A stretch of 64,000 nucleotides of DNA, from contig NC_089179.1 in NCBI RefSeq assembly GCF_947507565.1, positions 3,241,747-3,305,746 on the forward strand. The letters are read 5' to 3'. Origin of the DNA: Oscarella lobularis. Taxonomy: Eukaryota; Porifera; Homoscleromorpha; Homosclerophorida; Oscarellidae. Each line of letters starts with the position of its first letter. Positions within the stretch are counted from its first letter, which is position 1. This document shows positions 1-11,254 of this stretch, one piece after another. A program made the translations under genes and the position numbers. Below the pieces are notes generated by a model. That model was not told the origin of the DNA, made no database searches, and saw only the letters and a program-made list of their open reading frames with translations.

Positions 1-115
1 TCTTTGATTCGGCCCCGTAGATTGAAAAAGATAGGCAGCACGAAGCAGATGGTCTTTTTTTTGTTTATTGAGAAAAATGGAGGCTGCTGGTCGGGTTGAA
101 CAGCCGCCTCAGTGA
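1..115 (-). other. possible exon of a minus-strand gene leaving the window
   Basis: Read on the minus strand, the first ~115 bases stay open and give a plausible helical stretch around HLLRAAYLFQSTG. No start, stop or clear family is visible, and the piece is cut by the window edge. It may be an exon of a gene lying to the left, or chance. Between it and the PAXIP1 start at 503 I see no gene, only AT-rich sequence that presumably includes the PAXIP1 promoter. Confidence 0.15.
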
Positions 116-502
116 TTTTATTATTTCCCGACCCCGCCCTTCGCTCTATATTCCCTTCAGCCTCTCTCTGTGATTTCGTCGTCCCCTCCCTGCACTATTA
201 TCTGAATTGGTATAGAATTGAAAGAAGGTATAGATCCAAATTTAATTGCAACTATTTGTGGAGTATTTTACATCCGTTATTTATTGTTTTTGACTGCTAA
301 TTCTCTGAATGTTAAGGGCTAGATCTATTTTTTACATTAGCTAGAGGTAAATTCGGTAGGAATGAGAATATGTGACTGTTCTAGCCGGCGAACGTGTAAC
401 GCGCTTTTAGAAAATTATTTTGTACTTGTGTATATATATAGGCTTCCTTGTAGTTGTCTATTCGCATCCGGGAACGTCGTCATTGCAGCAAACGTCACGC
501 CG

Positions 503-3500
503 ATGAACTTATTCGCTTCCGTGCGCTTCTTCCTCGCGTGCGACGGAGAAGAAAAGGTTCGCAAAGGAGTGGGAAACTCGTACTAAGCTCTCCTTCGTCG
601 TCAGATCCTCGATCTTCTCGAAGGAGGCGGCGCCGCGGAAGAATTCACTCCGACGAGCGACGAAGTGACGCACGTCATCGCGTCCGTCGCCGAAGCCTCG
701 TCTTTGGAGCGCACGAGCTCGAACGCCGTCGTAGTGACGGTAGAAACGCGCTATATTAGAAAAGAAAAATATTCGCGGTTTCTTACGTTTCTAGCCTGAA
801 TGGGTTACGATGTGCGTCAAGTGCAATGCTTTGCTCAGGTAAATAGAGAAAACGCGTACGCAGACCTCTCTTATAAGGGCCCTCACACATAAATTTTAGT
901 GACGAGATTAATTTAATTAATTGATTAATTTAATTAATTTACCTAATTAATTAATTGAGTAAAGATTGATTCTTTTTAGACCTGAACCGTTTTCTCCTCG
1001 ACCGAATCGTCTGTTTTCCGGGATCGTCGCGTGTCCGTCGCAGGTACGAGAATTATTGACCTTTTTTTAAAAGTCCATACTTCAGTTTTCTTCCCTTCAG
1101 ATGTCCGATTTCGATAGGGATGCCGTATGGGCGATGATAACGTTCTACGGTGGCCGATGTCAGGCGAGATTCGATTCAAATTGTACGCATCTTCTAGTGC
1201 CTCGTCCCATTGGCGTGAGTCGCGCGTGCCAGTCTTCGATCGGAATGCTGGACCGCGTTCTTTCGTAGGCCAAGTACGAATGCGCTCGTCGACACGACGA
1301 CGTCGTCAAAATCGTGACGCCGGATTGGATTGTCGCCAGCATCAAGAACGAAAAACTCGCGCTCGAAAGCGATTTCGTGCCTACGCTTGAAACGAAAGAT
1401 CGTGACGTCGGCGGAGATAAAGGAACCAATGGCGACGACGAGGAACCTAGGAAGAGTCCGGGGGGAAGTGTCGATGTCAACGGCGTTGTGGGGGAGGAGG
1501 AAGTCGAAAGAGAAGAAGCGATTGCTGTCGTCAAGGAAACGACGGGAACTGATCCTGTCAAAGAAGAAGAAGAAGAAGAAGAAGAAAAAGAAGAGGATGA
1601 TGATGAGAGCGTTTCTTGTATTTCCTACCAGAAAATTCCGGATATTGACGATAAAGAAGCAACGGTTGTGCAAGTAACGAAACCAATGTCGTCACCAGTG
1701 ACTACGCGCGTAGACGAAATAGTTGTTTCACCGAGGGCAGAGACTTCAGGTTAGAACAGGACTCTCGTTCTTTTTGTATGAAGTTGCAATAACGTAGCGC
1801 GTGCTTCTAGCCTACCTAGCCGGTTGCGTCTTCGTCATCTCCGACTACCAAGGATTCGTCGACGCGGAGACGCGGTTGACGTGGAAAAAGGTAGGATAAA
1901 AAAATACGTCTTTTTTTCTTACTCGAGACGCTACGCGTACGCGCAGCACATAGCCACGCGCGGCGGAACCGTATTGCCGAACTACGACAAGTGGATGTGC
2001 ACGCACCTACTCGCCTGTCACCAAAAGGGAAAACTCTTTTCGAGGGTACATAAAGGATAAGGGGGCCCGATATTTGATGATATCTCTTGGGTTCCTTGTT
2101 TTTTCAGGCTTTGAAAGATCGAAAGAAAATCGTGACGATATCTTGGCTCAACGACGTTCTCCTGGCCGAGAAGACGTTTCGACCAAACAAATCCCTTCAC
2201 CTACCCGTTCCGTTTCCCGTCGCAGTCACCGAATGCAAAGCAATGGTAAACATTTTAAAATTAGTCAATTAGTCTCTAGACTCTCTCCTCGCAGATTATC
2301 GCCTATAGCGGATACAAGGGATCGGACAGGGACTACGTACGATCGATGATAATGACGTGCGGCGCAAAACACACGCTCACTCTATCCAAAGTCAATACGC
2401 ATCTTGTCTGTCACTGGTAGGTCGACTTGGCTCCTCCGGTCTCTCTTATCAACTTATTTTCTTTTCAGCGCTGAAGGAGTCAAGTATGAAAAGGCGCTTA
2501 AGTGGGACTTAGTCGTCGTGAATGCCAAGTGGCTCGTCGACATCGTATTGAGTAATATAATATACACGGACAAGCGTTTTGTCGCGACAGACATATGCGT
2601 TCTCTAAGCGGGAAAGGTGCCGGACGTCAAAGAGCGGAGATACGAAGTGAGCGGCGTGGCTGTCGAAGGCGAATTAGAAATAAATACGACCGTACCGACG
2701 GTACGACAGCTATTAGGTAAATGCACTTTTCGACGAAGAGGAGGCTAGGTTAGAATAACACTTCCTCGAACGCGCAGCATGCTGGGAGACGAGCGGAGAC
2801 GAAGAGTCTCGAAAACGGAAACGAAAAAGAAATGTTAGTGTCGCCAAACATGTATTATTAAGTATATACTTCCTTCCTATGTATGTTTTGACTGTAGTCG
2901 TCTGAAAGCGATGCGAAGACTCCGAAGTGAGGATGTTTTTCCTACCCTTAGACTTTCTATCCCTTCCTATTAGGATTTCGGAATCGGAATTGACTCCGGT
3001 TCCTCGCGTCGTCTTCACCGGTCTCGAACGACGCGAAGTTCGTCGTCTAACCGAGGTAAATTTAAACATAAAAAAAACATGTAAATAGACAACCGCATTT
3101 TCACGTCGTCTACACTGACAGCTGCTTGTCAATATGGGTGGCACTGTGGCCGACTCCCCGGCGTCGTGCACGCACCTGATAGCGCGAAAGGCATGACCCC
3201 TCTCTTTCCCCTAATATAACCTAACGTTCTCGCGATAGGTTAAGCGCACCTTCAAATTCCTCTGCGCCGTCTCCGTTTGCAACTACGTCGTCACGCCCGA
3301 TTGGCTCGTCGAGAGTTGGAAGGAGCGTTGGCTTCTCGACGAGAAGACGTTCGCCTTGCGCGACGTCGACGCCGAGACGACGATGAATTTCTCCCTCGAG
3401 ACGACGCTACGAAACCGCGATCGTCGTCTGCTCGCCGTACGAGAATGTGTATATATGGTCGTCTCGCGGCGCTTTGGAACCCGGGCGTTTTAGGGCTCTT

Positions 3501-3999
3501 CGTTCTACGCCACTCCCAACGTTCAGCCGGCTCCATCCCAGCTAAATGTCATTGTCGAGTCGGCTGGTGGAAAAGTAGACAGAGAGTCGCGCATGGGCGT
3601 TGTTTAATTCTCTCTCTCTCTCTTCCCCTAGGTCCTGACGTCGCCACCCAGCGTGCGGACGTCGAAAGGTGACGAGGTCAGGTTGTTCGATTAATTGTTT
3701 TATTTCCGCGCGTCGACGTCTGATTGCGCTTTTAGAGTTCGCCGCCTTGTCCCATTGTTCTTTCGTGTCCCGAAGACCGCGAACGGTGTCGGCTATTTTG
3801 GCAGAATGGAATTGGTATTTCCTATTAAATTAGTCAGATTTTCGTCTCCATTTGCGCTCTCTTATCAGGCGTCTTTGACGTCGATCTCGTCCTGGGCGGC
3901 GTCCTGCGTCAGCAATTAAATTTCGACGAATATCCTTTATTAATTTCCCCTATGGAGTGCACCTGTCCCCAAGGATTCCTTGACAGTTCTCTGCACTAA
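503..3999 (+). CDS. PAXIP1: PAXIP1/PTIP-like multi-BRCT protein (about 17 short exons)
   Basis: Tandem-BRCT nuclear scaffold of the PTIP family, which in animals links DNA-damage signalling and the MLL3/4 histone H3K4 methyltransferase complex. Reading across short introns I can follow the human order. The first BRCT pair starts at MNLFASVRFFLAC and includes PEWVTMCVKCNALL and TPDWIVASIKNEKLA. An acidic poly-Glu linker follows near 1561-1600. The middle BRCT pair has GCVFVISDYQGF, CTHLLAC, VTISWLNDVLL and NAKWLVDIVLSN. The C-terminal pair has RVVFTGLERREV, CTHLIARK, VTPDWLVESW, VESAGGK and GVFDVDLVLGGVL. The Gln-rich linker of vertebrate PTIP is absent, so this protein is much shorter. The stop at 3997-3999 lies 22 codons past the last conserved motif (LNFDEYP). 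One intron near 3200 appears to be GC-AG. It converges with the minus-strand gene ending at 4178. Confidence 0.9.
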
Positions 4000-4177
4000 T
4001 AGGATGGTCCCTTGAAGCCCGAGCAAGTTGTACAGGTGCGTTCCCTTAAGCAGACACCCCTTTACCTAATTTAATGGACGGATCCATCTTACGCCTTAAC
4101 TAGGTCTTTTATTTAGAGCGTTAAAGAAGTACATTTTGTTTCGTGTAAAAGTGAGCAGCAAGCCAAAAAAAAAGATT

Positions 4178-5478
4178 TTAATAACTTCCTAGCAGGTTTT
4201 GAACGTGACGCTCGAGGACGAGCTCGAAGAAGAGTTGGCCTCGCGTGCCGCCGCAATCGGCGTCCACGTAGCGGTTTTTTATTGCCATTCCCACCTGATG
4301 CCATTTCTCGTTTCGGCCGCTCGCCACGCGGCAAATGAGCGGCAGACCTCGCCGGGGGCTCGAAGCCTCCGCCGATTCCGATTCCTCCTCGACGTCGTTT
4401 GTGGCGACGACCAAAAGACGCTTTCCGCTGCTTACGACGCAATTCGATCGATTAAGAACGACCGGGTAGACGTAGTTCCGCTTGAATCCAGTCGCGGTGG
4501 TCCGAGTGAGGAAACATTTTGCGTAACCTCCCTCGGGTGGTTTTGACGATTTCATCACGCAGAGAGGCTGTGTCATCGTCGTCAGGGCGGCGTCGATCTC
4601 CAGCAGAGCGAAACCGTGACGAATTCGTATCGTTTCGACCGAATAGCTCGCATTGCCGACTTTGACTTTGACGGTTGCCATGGCAACCACTCCCGCCGCG
4701 TTCGTCAAACATTTACCGGAGGTAATAACCCACTTGGGCCGGACGACCGCACCGTCGCAGGCGACCGCGCGACCGGCGATTCGAATCGTCGCGTGCCAGG
4801 TCATTGGATCGTCGGTGCGACCGCACTCGCTGTTATCATAGGGGCCAGATGTTGGAGTCTCCGGCTGCGTCGTGGGCGGAGTCGGAGTCGTCGTTTCCCG
4901 ACCTGCACAAAGGGATCTCGAATTGGAACAGAAATTCTCGCGAAAACAATACGACTGACCTCGCGTCAGGCACGCGTTCGCTCTCAAGTTCAACTTCTCC
5001 CTAACGACATTTACCTGTTGAACAAACAAGATCGTGTAAGAAGAGCCTCCTTGTCATGCAATACTCGGAAGATAGTGCCGTTTACCCTTTGCAAGCCTTG
5101 GTAGACTAACTGACATAGTCGGCGGTTGGGATCGCACGAGTGTAGGAGAAAGGTCGCCCTATCGCCTTCGTGCATTTGCCTCGTGCAGAGACCGGGATCA
5201 TTCATATTTTCCACGAAGACGTGATTACGCCGAGTGATCGTCGAGAGCGACGCGTTCGTCTTGAGCACGCAGTCGATGCGAAGTTTGGAAGCAAGCGGTC
5301 GAGGTCCATGACTCTTCGCCGCACCGTGCGGCCGCGGAACGTGCGTGAGGGAATCGACAAGTTGACCCTGCACGATGATGTCGGCAAACGCGACGAACCT
5401 CTCCACGTTGATCGGCCCGCAGTCGTTGCTACCGCGTGCGACGGCGATCACGATAGCGACAAATAGAACGACGATCAT
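4178..5478 (-). CDS. secreted serine-protease homologue with NTR/NtA-like N-terminus, catalytic triad lost
   Basis: Two exons on the minus strand. I chose the Met at 5478 because a hydrophobic signal peptide (MIVVLFVAIVIAVARG) follows it; a longer frame opens at 5562. The N-terminal ~130 residues resemble an NTR/agrin-NtA-type OB fold: ADIIVQGQLVDS, then DPGLCTRQM and GDRATFLL. A short intron near 4910-5010 leads to a Thr/Pro-rich linker and a chymotrypsin-like domain. In that domain the His box reads VITSGKCL instead of the usual TAAHC, the Asp box reads HGFALLEI, and no GDSGGP is present. All three catalytic positions therefore look replaced, so it is probably a non-enzymatic binding protein. 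The protease-homologue call is fairly firm; the NTR call is tentative. Confidence 0.65.
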
Positions 5479-5898
5479 TGTGACCTCTCTGTGTATAGTC
5501 CTGTGTGACTGGACACTACACGAGTGCATCGCGTTTTTATAACGGAATCCCGCGGTGACCACGCCTCCGCAACCGGAAACGACGCCGTCGACGGCGGAAT
5601 GCTGGGTGCGGCCGGTAGGAAACCGTGTGTCGTAGTTTGAGAGCTAAAAATTGTCCGCCTTTAGATCCGGCTGTTTACGTACGTCGCTCAGAAAGGAAAG
5701 TCTACTTAGTCAAGGTGGTGTGGCGAATGGTGTTTACACAATCGGTTAGATAGTGGTCGCAAAGGAGACCTCCACTTTGCGGTCGAAATGAATCACGATG
5801 ATATGGAACTTCCTAGGGGGGTACCTTCTATCTTCTCCACATTGATTAGCTATATGCGTGAAGTGGCCGGGACTGTCATTTGTCGCGCAGATTCGATT
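5479..5898. promoter_or_regulatory. divergent intergenic region
   Basis: About 420 bases separate the presumed starts of the minus-strand protease homologue and the plus-strand Cys-rich protein. It presumably holds both promoters. I see no clear TATA box, repeat or RNA gene. An in-frame upstream Met at 5788 would lengthen the plus-strand protein by 37 residues. Confidence 0.3.
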
Positions 5899-6855
5899 AT
5901 GCATCTCCGAGGCCCACGACGGTCGATCGTCATCGTCGCGAGCATTGTTTTGTTTGGGGCTTCCTTTGCTAGTAGCGATGTCGCTGCTTGCTATTACCGT
6001 TGGAACGGAACGGAGACCATACTCTTACCCAAACAGACGCTCTGTGCGGCGAACGATAGCAACGGATCCGCCCATTTCCTGATCACTTGCTCGACTACAG
6101 GCCACCTAACGACATGCTTTTCCGACTCGTGTCGATGTCAGCCGTGCTTTGTATCGCAACCCGAACGCCGGTATTTATTGCTCAATGGCTCGACTATTTG
6201 CTCGTCAGGTGCGTGCGAGATTTGCACGCAAAGGGGGTGGGTCCCCACGTCGTTGCCTAATGTAAACTGTTCGAGCATCGATTGCAATTGGTACGGAAAG
6301 TGTCTCGATGGCGCGTTGCCGTGTTCGAATACGACGTTTAATTACGCAACGGGATACGCGCAACCCGCGTGCTCTGGATTCCTAAATGCTCTACCGCTGT
6401 TTAGCCCTTTGGGGCAGTTGTGGATCAAAGCAGTCGAAGCTTGTCTTATACGTCAAATTGAGGTGCATCGGAATGAAAGTCACACGTGCGAAGACCTGTG
6501 GAATGTTGGATTTGGTAGTCACGTGCAATGCTATTTGGAACCGGCTCCTAACCGTAGTAACGCTTCTTTCTGCGACTTGCCTGCTGATGATATCGTCTTA
6601 CTCTCTTCTATTGGTTTGAACGTTGTGCTTGGGAATTCGAGAGGCTGCAAGCCGACCAGCGAGCAAGCGCTACAAGTGTTCGAAACGTGCGCTAAACAAA
6701 GTCCGTCTGTGGCGGTAAAATTTGCTATCGTCGCAGCTCGTTTGGCCGTCAAACTCCAAACGTGGAGCACGGCTCTGTCATGTCTCGACTCAACGTTCAG
6801 AAGTAGTCTACTAAAACTCAGCTACGGCGACATAAACGCATGCAGCAATGAATGA
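5899..6855 (+). CDS. secreted Cys-rich glycoprotein, possibly stanniocalcin-like
   Basis: Single-exon open frame. Starting at the Met at 5899 gives a clean signal peptide (IVIVASIVLFGASFA); the upstream Met at 5788 would bury it. The mature part has about 25 cysteines and many N-glycosylation sequons. The C-terminal half has the pattern FSPLGQLWIKAVEACL, then CEDLWNVGFGSHVQCY, FCDLP and a late ETCAKQ. This resembles the spacing of stanniocalcin-related secreted proteins, but I cannot confirm homology. Intronless structure is unusual among its neighbours. Product otherwise unknown; likely extracellular. Confidence 0.6.
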   Translation: MHLRGPRRSIVIVASIVLFGASFASSDVAACYYRWNGTETILLPKQTLCAANDSNGSAHFLITCSTTGHLTTCFSDSCRCQPCFVSQPERRYLLLNGSTICSSGACEICTQRGWVPTSLPNVNCSSIDCNWYGKCLDGALPCSNTTFNYATGYAQPACSGFLNALPLFSPLGQLWIKAVEACLIRQIEVHRNESHTCEDLWNVGFGSHVQCYLEPAPNRSNASFCDLPADDIVLLSSIGLNVVLGNSRGCKPTSEQALQVFETCAKQSPSVAVKFAIVAARLAVKLQTWSTALSCLDSTFRSSLLKLSYGDINACSNE

Positions 6856-6987
6856 ACTAAGCTACAAGCACGTGTCCTTGTCACGTGTGACTGTGGTCTG
6901 GTTGGGACTTTTAGCGGGAACCTTGCCGTAGTGGCCAACTCCGCTTTCGTGAGATCGTCTGTGCTCTCTTAGGTCGGTCTAAATCTG

Positions 6988-7282
6988 CGTTTATGGCTCT
7001 TCTCTTTGGCGACGAGGTGACGGAATGTACGCCGGAGACGTAGGAATGTCACTCTTAGCCCCTAAAATTCCTGTTGTCTGCGCGCTTTGAGGTGTACCCC
7101 GGCGAAATGCTGGCTGCAAATGCGGGTGTGGTCGTTCGGCGTGAAATCTTTCCTTCTCATCGCCAAAACCCACTTGCTACGACGAACCTTGTCGCGCGGG
7201 AACCTGTAGAACTTGATGCCCTTGGCTCTGACAATCGTCGTGGAGCGTGCGGTGCAGCCGAACGCAGACACGACTGAACCAT
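6988..7282 (-). pseudogene. THAP zinc-finger fragment with two frameshifts
   Basis: On the minus strand the ATG at 7282 opens MVQSC, the usual start of THAP DNA-binding fingers. The matching continuation SAFGC lies one base out of frame (GTG TCT GCG from 7271). That frame continues through FYRFPRD, KWVLAMRRKDF and RICSQHF, the conserved THAP core, and hits a stop at 7062. The expected THAP tail (SDIPTSP) sits in a third frame. Two frameshifts in under 300 bases point to a decayed copy, although two indel errors in the assembly would look the same. Its ATG is only 52 bases from the PIBF1 ATG, head to head. Confidence 0.55.
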
Positions 7283-7315
7283 GTTCGAAGAAATACGGGC
7301 TCCTACTTAGGTTCC

Positions 7316-7323
7316 TGACGTCA
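7316..7323. promoter_or_regulatory. CRE-like palindrome ahead of PIBF1
   Basis: TGACGTCA lies 12 bases before the PIBF1 ATG, inside the 52-base gap to the THAP fragment. The start itself sits in AAGATGGCGG, a context common at housekeeping promoters. The same palindrome occurs at 63835-63842 in another divergent gap. A function in transcription is inferred only from the motif. Confidence 0.35.
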
Positions 7324-7334
7324 TCGCAATCAAG

Positions 7335-10295
7335 ATGGCGGATGAATTTGAATCGTCTCTCCTTGGCGTATCGTTAGCCACGCTCTCGCACCAGACGTCG
7401 CTTCTATCGACCGAGAGCGAAACGGAAACGAGTCTCAACGTGACGCGCGAAGAATTAGACAAGCGCCAGCTCATGCACAGCATTCGTCTCCTCAAACTCG
7501 AAATCGCCCAGAAAAATCTCGTCGTCGACAACCTAAAAGCGGAGAACGCAAGTCGAATCGACGAGCTGCGCGAAACGCTCGCCGAAACGACGCACGAAAA
7601 GCAAATTCTCCAACTCAAACTCGAAAACGCGCTCGAAGCGCATCGCGTCGAAACGCGCCGACTTCGCGCGCGAACGACGCGCGAAATCGACGCGCTGAAG
7701 ACGAAGCAGGATCAGCTGGACGTCGATCGATCGAGCATCGAACAAATCGAGTCGGATTTGATTCGACAAATCTTTCTCATCGACGAAGAGGAACATCGCG
7801 AGATGACGTCACTCGATCCCGCTTCGCTGACTGTTTCGCAGCGAGTTCAGGTCCGTAATTTAATTAATTTAATTTAATTTAATTTAATTTAATTTAATTA
7901 GTGATTAATTGGAAATATTAATTCATTTTTTGAAAGTTTTTGTTATGTGACCTTCCTTTGTCCTATGAGCTCTTCTCTTTCTTGACTTGAGCCTGTTCTT
8001 TTCTTTATAGTTGGAAATTTATCGTCTGTGCATGCCTCTTCGAACGGAATGTGCTCAGCTGCGAAATCGTTTGGAGACCGAGTCTGGCTCTTTGCGTGCG
8101 AGAGATGAGGAGGCGAAAGAACTTCGACAGGTTTGTTTGAATCTTTTTCTCTTATCCTTGCGTTTTGATTGCACGTGTGTATACTAGGCGTTGTCTGAGA
8201 AGTCGGCGTCCGCTGCCGATTTGGAAATGACGGCCAATCGATTTCGTCTCCGAGTCCAAGACTTGGAAAGCCAAATAATGGAAGCGGACTACAAGCGAAT
8301 AAATTACGACCGAGTGAAGAAGTAAAAAGAAATAAAAAAATTATTTTAAATCTATTCACTCAATCTAGCGAACGAGACGAGCTAGAAAAAACCCTAATGG
8401 AACTCCAGCACGCTCATTCCCTATTAGAAGTATCGACTCTAAACGCTGTCAAAGACAAGGAGGCAGCCGAAGAGGAACTGACGAGTCAACGACAGAAGCT
8501 CGCGCTTCTTCAACAGGACAAGGAATACCTGACAAAGCAGATAGCAGAGTCGACGAATCGGGCTCGTTTCGCCGAGGAAAGAGCCGAACACGCTCTGACC
8601 CATCTCGCCGACGCGAAACGAGCTCGGGAGGAATTGTATGAGAAATTTCTTTCTACGAGGCACGTGTATCGATAATGTACTGTTTATATTTATTGTTCAT
8701 TTGCGTATAGGGAGAAGTACAGGTCGGATTCTGAGCAGAGATTCGGCGACGAAGTCGAGCGATTGCGCGTCAAGACGAGCGTGGAAATGGATCAGCTGAA
8801 AGCGTCGATGAAGGAAATATACGAGAGAGAGAAAACGTTAAAATATGATTATATTAATTAATGCTAATTTTAAGTTAAGTTTTTTTTTCTTCGTAGTGGT
8901 CTTCGCGAGGCTCGCGATCTCGCAATTGCGGATCGACAAAAGGCGGTCACGTCTCTTCAAGAGGTCGAAGCGCGGGCAAATCAATTGGCTTCAGAGTGAG
9001 TGTCATCTCTATCAATATATGTCCTTGTTATTGAAGTCTTTCCTTTTAGAGTGAGACGACTTCAGTTGCAGTTGGACAGCAAGACGGGTGAATTGCAAAG
9101 CGACTTGAGACTAAAGTCGTTCGAGACGGAACGCGCTCAGCTGGTGCTCGAAGAGCAGTCGGTCGGCTTGAAAAAGATGACGTTGGAGAACGAGAAACTA
9201 CGAGAGAAGCTCGACGTCATGACAAAGGAATTTTACGCTTTACAATCGGCGTCCGATAAGCGAATCAGCGAGCTGGATGCCCGATGTAGTCAGCAAAGAG
9301 ACAAGCTGACGGCATTTGAGAAACTAGAGACGGAACTGGACGAAACAATTCTCCAAGCAGCTGAAAGTATAATAGGATTTTTATCTCATTTTTATCTCAT
9401 CAAAGTTTAGCCTATTGGACGTTACCGTGTTTTTTTTTAGTTTCTGACGACGCTGAAGCGGAGCGCGTCTTGTTCTCGTACGGCTACGGAGCAAACGTCC
9501 CCAGTACGGCCAAACGACGTTTACAACACAGGTGAGATTTTTTTTTCATGTGCCCAGCGTGCAGTCATGGAATTGTTGGCGTTGTCTCTTCTAGTGTGCA
9601 TATGGCTCGAAGAGTTCTTCAGTTGGAGAGAACGAATGCGCTGCTGAAGAAGAACGTCGATAAAGGAGAACTTAAAATCGATCAGCTGTCACATCAAGTG
9701 AGGATATGTAGTACGATGATGTACGAATACGTATCATAGTTCTTAAGCTTGACGAGAGCAATCATCTTCTTGAGCGATCACAGCAGCCATATAACTACCT
9801 TGTCGATACCATACGGACTCGCGATCAACAGATAGGCGTACAAAAGAGACATCTGGAGACGCTAGAGGACGAAGTCAAGTAATTAGTGTTTATTTACACT
9901 AGAGCTTAGTAGCTAGGGAATTTTTTCTTGTAGGCGTTTGAAAAACGATAAGGCCGCTCTACTGAAAACAAAGAATTCCCTATCGGCTGATTTAGAGCGA
10001 CTTCTACACCAGCGAGAAGTGAGGAGAGTTAGTTGATTAATTATTGACATGTCATGAAGACTTTCTAAGGAAATCGCTGTTGTGAGAAAATCTTTAGTTG
10101 GTCTTCAAGCTCAGTCTACGTTGTCAGCAGGCTCGGAATATCGTACTTCGAATCCGCCTCCAACAGTTTTTGTCAGTAGGCACTGCATCCCCAGGTACAT
10201 CTATCTGAGTATCTGTTTAGACCAAAGAAGACGTTCCCAATTGGTACGCGCGACTTCGGCAAAAGCATCCTGGACCGAAGCTCAAAATAAAATAA
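7335..10295 (+). CDS. PIBF1: PIBF1/CEP90-like centriolar satellite coiled-coil protein
   Basis: Long coiled coil following human PIBF1/CEP90, a centriolar-satellite protein needed for ciliogenesis. Matches by exon: [16 protein letters not shown] near the N-terminus, [71 protein letters not shown]-like, and the highly conserved [20 protein letters not shown]. These are followed by MARRVLQLE and SQQPYNYLV. The last exon (10221-10295) encodes [12 protein letters not shown] and ends at TAA 10293-10295, corresponding to the human tail KKEAPEWSKKQK. About 14 exons with introns of 40-100 nt. The ATG at 7335 sits just downstream of a CRE-like site. Its last two exons are duplicated at 12411-12640. 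Confidence 0.92.
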
Positions 10296-10375
10296 TTAAA
10301 AAGATTTATTAATTTAATAAATAGCGATTATTTAGTTTGTTCTTAGCGCTTCTCTTTCACGTTCAGTTTCACGAG
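10083..10375 (+). repeat. PIBF1 3' end / MFS 3' end direct repeat, left copy
   Basis: This stretch is nearly identical to 12411-12703. It covers the last two PIBF1 exons, the 3' flank (AATTTAATAAATAGCG), and the first bases of what in the right copy is the MFS 3' coding end (TCTTTCACGTTCAGTTTCACGA). Here PIBF1 is intact and the MFS part is cut at about 10375. The two copies bracket a roughly 2 kb insert. A tandem segmental duplication or insertion between an ancestral PIBF1-MFS pair explains the layout. Confidence 0.8.
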
Positions 10376-11254
10376 ATGACGGAGTGCTGGTTTGCAGCAC
10401 CAGAGATTAATTTCCCTCTTATATCTCTGGGTCCGGTGGACCTGACTCGGCATGTTCAACTGGTTCAACGCTTGCTCTTTGCGCATGCACTTGATCCTTC
10501 AATCCTCTATCGCTTTTTTCGTCGCTGTACAGTGAATCGCGCAAGTTGTCTATGGCAGGAAAACATCACGTAAGCATTTTCTGAAAGCGTGTTTTTTCGC
10601 CAGATGGGTTTGGAAGCGAGTTGTTGTGAAGAACTCTTCGCTGCACCGCAGGACTCTTCTACGAAACCGTTAAACCTAGTGATTGTAGCGCACAGCCACA
10701 CTGTAGCTTGAAAATAAGCTGCGATAAGTGCTTGCGAGCAGCAGCGGTCGAGTACCGGGTAATAGTCTATCATTACTAGTAGGGGCTCCCGACGGAGATC
10801 CCATCGATTCGCAAAAAGCACCGAAGTTTCCGCTCGCTCACATTCGCACACGGTTTATTTTTTGGCGGTAGCCGTAGGTACAACGCGAAGTTACATCATT
10901 CGCACGTGTTGCCATATCAGATCGTTCTTCGCGGCTTCACGTGACTTTTGCGTGCAACAGCAGAATCTTACAAAGCTGCAGGGGCGAAAGTAATTTACTG
11001 CACGTGCTGTTGACGTAAACAAGCGTATGAACGTCCACGGCGTATTGAAGGGGTACGCACCCAAAACGCGCGCACACCACGCCGGCCCACCACACCAGCA
11101 TAGTCTGGAGTTCAGCCCCTTTCACGAAAGAGGCTAGACTCCAGACTAACGCCAGCACACTTCCTAATTAACGCGCGCAAAGAGGGTCTGGGTTTTCGGA
11201 TTTCCGAAGCACCAATTTTTCATCGGACATTTGTATAACAATTTTTGTGCTTAG
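10376..11254 (+). other. insert region, no firm gene (one possible exon 10376-10569)
   Basis: Starting exactly at the edge of the repeat, ATG 10376 opens 65 codons (MTECWFAAPEINFPL and onward) that end at a plausible donor GTAAGC at 10570. No partner exon is obvious for over 600 bases, long for this genome. The rest, 10570-11254, contains short minus-strand frames that look random. It could be a 5' exon, a fragment or noncoding. Confidence 0.2.

Noticed and set aside
900-960. TTAATTAA-rich tract as a possible origin or element end
   Set aside because: It lies within a PAXIP1 intron; similar TTAA runs occur in many introns here and look like simple AT-rich sequence.
1160-1673. Long minus-strand frames opposite the PAXIP1 acidic linker
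   Set aside because: Shadows of a coding strand with biased composition (Glu/Lys-rich repeats read backwards as Phe/Ser runs); no motif and no splice logic.
3277-3672. Arg-rich plus and minus frames in PAXIP1
   Set aside because: Out-of-frame readings of the exon encoding VTPDWLVESW; the BRCT frame explains the sequence.
10507-10851. 114-codon minus-strand frame in the PIBF1 repeat insert
   Set aside because: No signal peptide, domain or conserved pattern, and it overlaps a plausible plus-strand exon; probably random.
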